Positions 39,942 to 40,091 of a stretch of 40,091 bases of DNA are shown here, in pieces; within the stretch, counting starts at the first letter, position 1, and every line of letters starts with the position of its first letter. This DNA comes from Betaproteobacteria bacterium (GTDB lineage: Bacteria; Pseudomonadota; Gammaproteobacteria; Burkholderiales; Burkholderiaceae_C): contig CANFOR010000002.1 of the NCBI GenBank assembly GCA_947448675.1, forward strand, positions 1-40,091, given 5' to 3'. Below the pieces are notes generated by a model that saw only the letters and a list, made by a program, of their open reading frames with translations, had not been told where the DNA came from and ran no database searches. The translations under genes were made by a program, and so were the position numbers.

Positions 39942-40091
39942 TTACTTGATCCACAAACGCAAAGCGTCCCAGGTGCGGCCCAAAAAGCCTGCGGGCTCCA
40001 CCGCTTCGAGCGCCACCAGCGGGGTTTCTACCACCACCTGCTCGCCCACCGTTACTTTCAAGCTGGCCACTGGCTGGCCCAGCGCAAAGGG
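39942..40091 (-). CDS. D-alanyl-D-alanine carboxypeptidase, C-terminal end only
   Basis: The last 49 codons and the stop of a gene that continues beyond the window. The translation has LGQPVASLKVTVG, VVETPLVALEAVEPAG and the ending WDALRLWIK. This matches the C-terminal beta domain and the amphipathic membrane-anchoring helix of PBP5/PBP6-type (DacA/DacC) carboxypeptidases, which trim peptidoglycan stem peptides in the periplasm. It converges on the ModA-like gene. The catalytic SxxK part is not in view, so the name rests on the tail alone. Confidence 0.75.
   Translation of the reverse strand, partial: PFALGQPVASLKVTVGEQVVVETPLVALEAVEPAGFLGRTWDALRLWIK

Noticed and set aside
1..40091. tRNA, rRNA, riboswitch or insertion-sequence features
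   Set aside because: No cloverleaf, conserved rRNA segment, riboswitch core or transposase could be recognised by eye in any gap; a covariance-model scan would be needed to exclude small RNAs.

Overview
The window looks like a chromosomal segment from a GC-rich betaproteobacterium, most likely Burkholderiales/Comamonadaceae. The basis is the PhaM-type granule protein, the gene order of the ATP synthase operon, the GTP-type PEP carboxykinase, the LplT-PlsC fusion, the lipB insertion and the overall codon use. This is inference from protein families, not from a marker gene; no rRNA or tRNA gene was seen. Coding density is very high: no stretch over 300 bases lacks a gene, and nothing resembles a prophage, insertion sequence or CRISPR array.

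Layout. 1-2993: the 3' part of a TonB-dependent receptor, then a YcnI/DUF1775 protein and a PCuAC copper chaperone, a probable copper acquisition set. 3026-5070: phaM and a FIST-domain sensor. 5075-8421: NADH dehydrogenase II and, divergently, a flippase/acyltransferase fusion in which the acyltransferase histidine is replaced by glutamine. 8429-16527 (minus strand): the complete atpIBEFHAGDC operon with its terminator, followed by a cyclic-nucleotide-binding protein and a small membrane protein. 16661-18283: CopD-like membrane protein and a metallo-beta-lactamase-fold lipoprotein. 18328-22394: a lipoate region (ybeD, P-loop kinase, lipB, thioredoxin, CcdA-like protein, lipA). 22475-24733: a HipH/YjjJ-type HipA kinase with a palindrome-rich promoter, and a DMT exporter.

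24807-35165 is the most unusual part: a large lipoprotein gene, a divergent periplasmic caspase-like protein with a long coiled coil and, converging on it, a tightly coupled minus-strand operon ompA-like > CHASE2 > SH3/caspase/EF-hand > caspase. All three caspase-like proteins keep the His-Cys dyad and carry export signals, and two share a C-terminal domain. I read it as a cell-envelope caspase system whose function I do not know.

35330-40091: LysR regulator, small membrane protein, pckG, an orphan ModA-like binding protein with an unclear N-terminus, and the 3' end of a D-Ala-D-Ala carboxypeptidase gene.

Across the whole window there is a dispersed, AT-rich mini-repeat of fixed architecture (GCTA, 9 bases, T/G-AGC, 5 bases, ACGC). 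I found eleven copies, nine of them inside or across protein-coding sequence, in frame.
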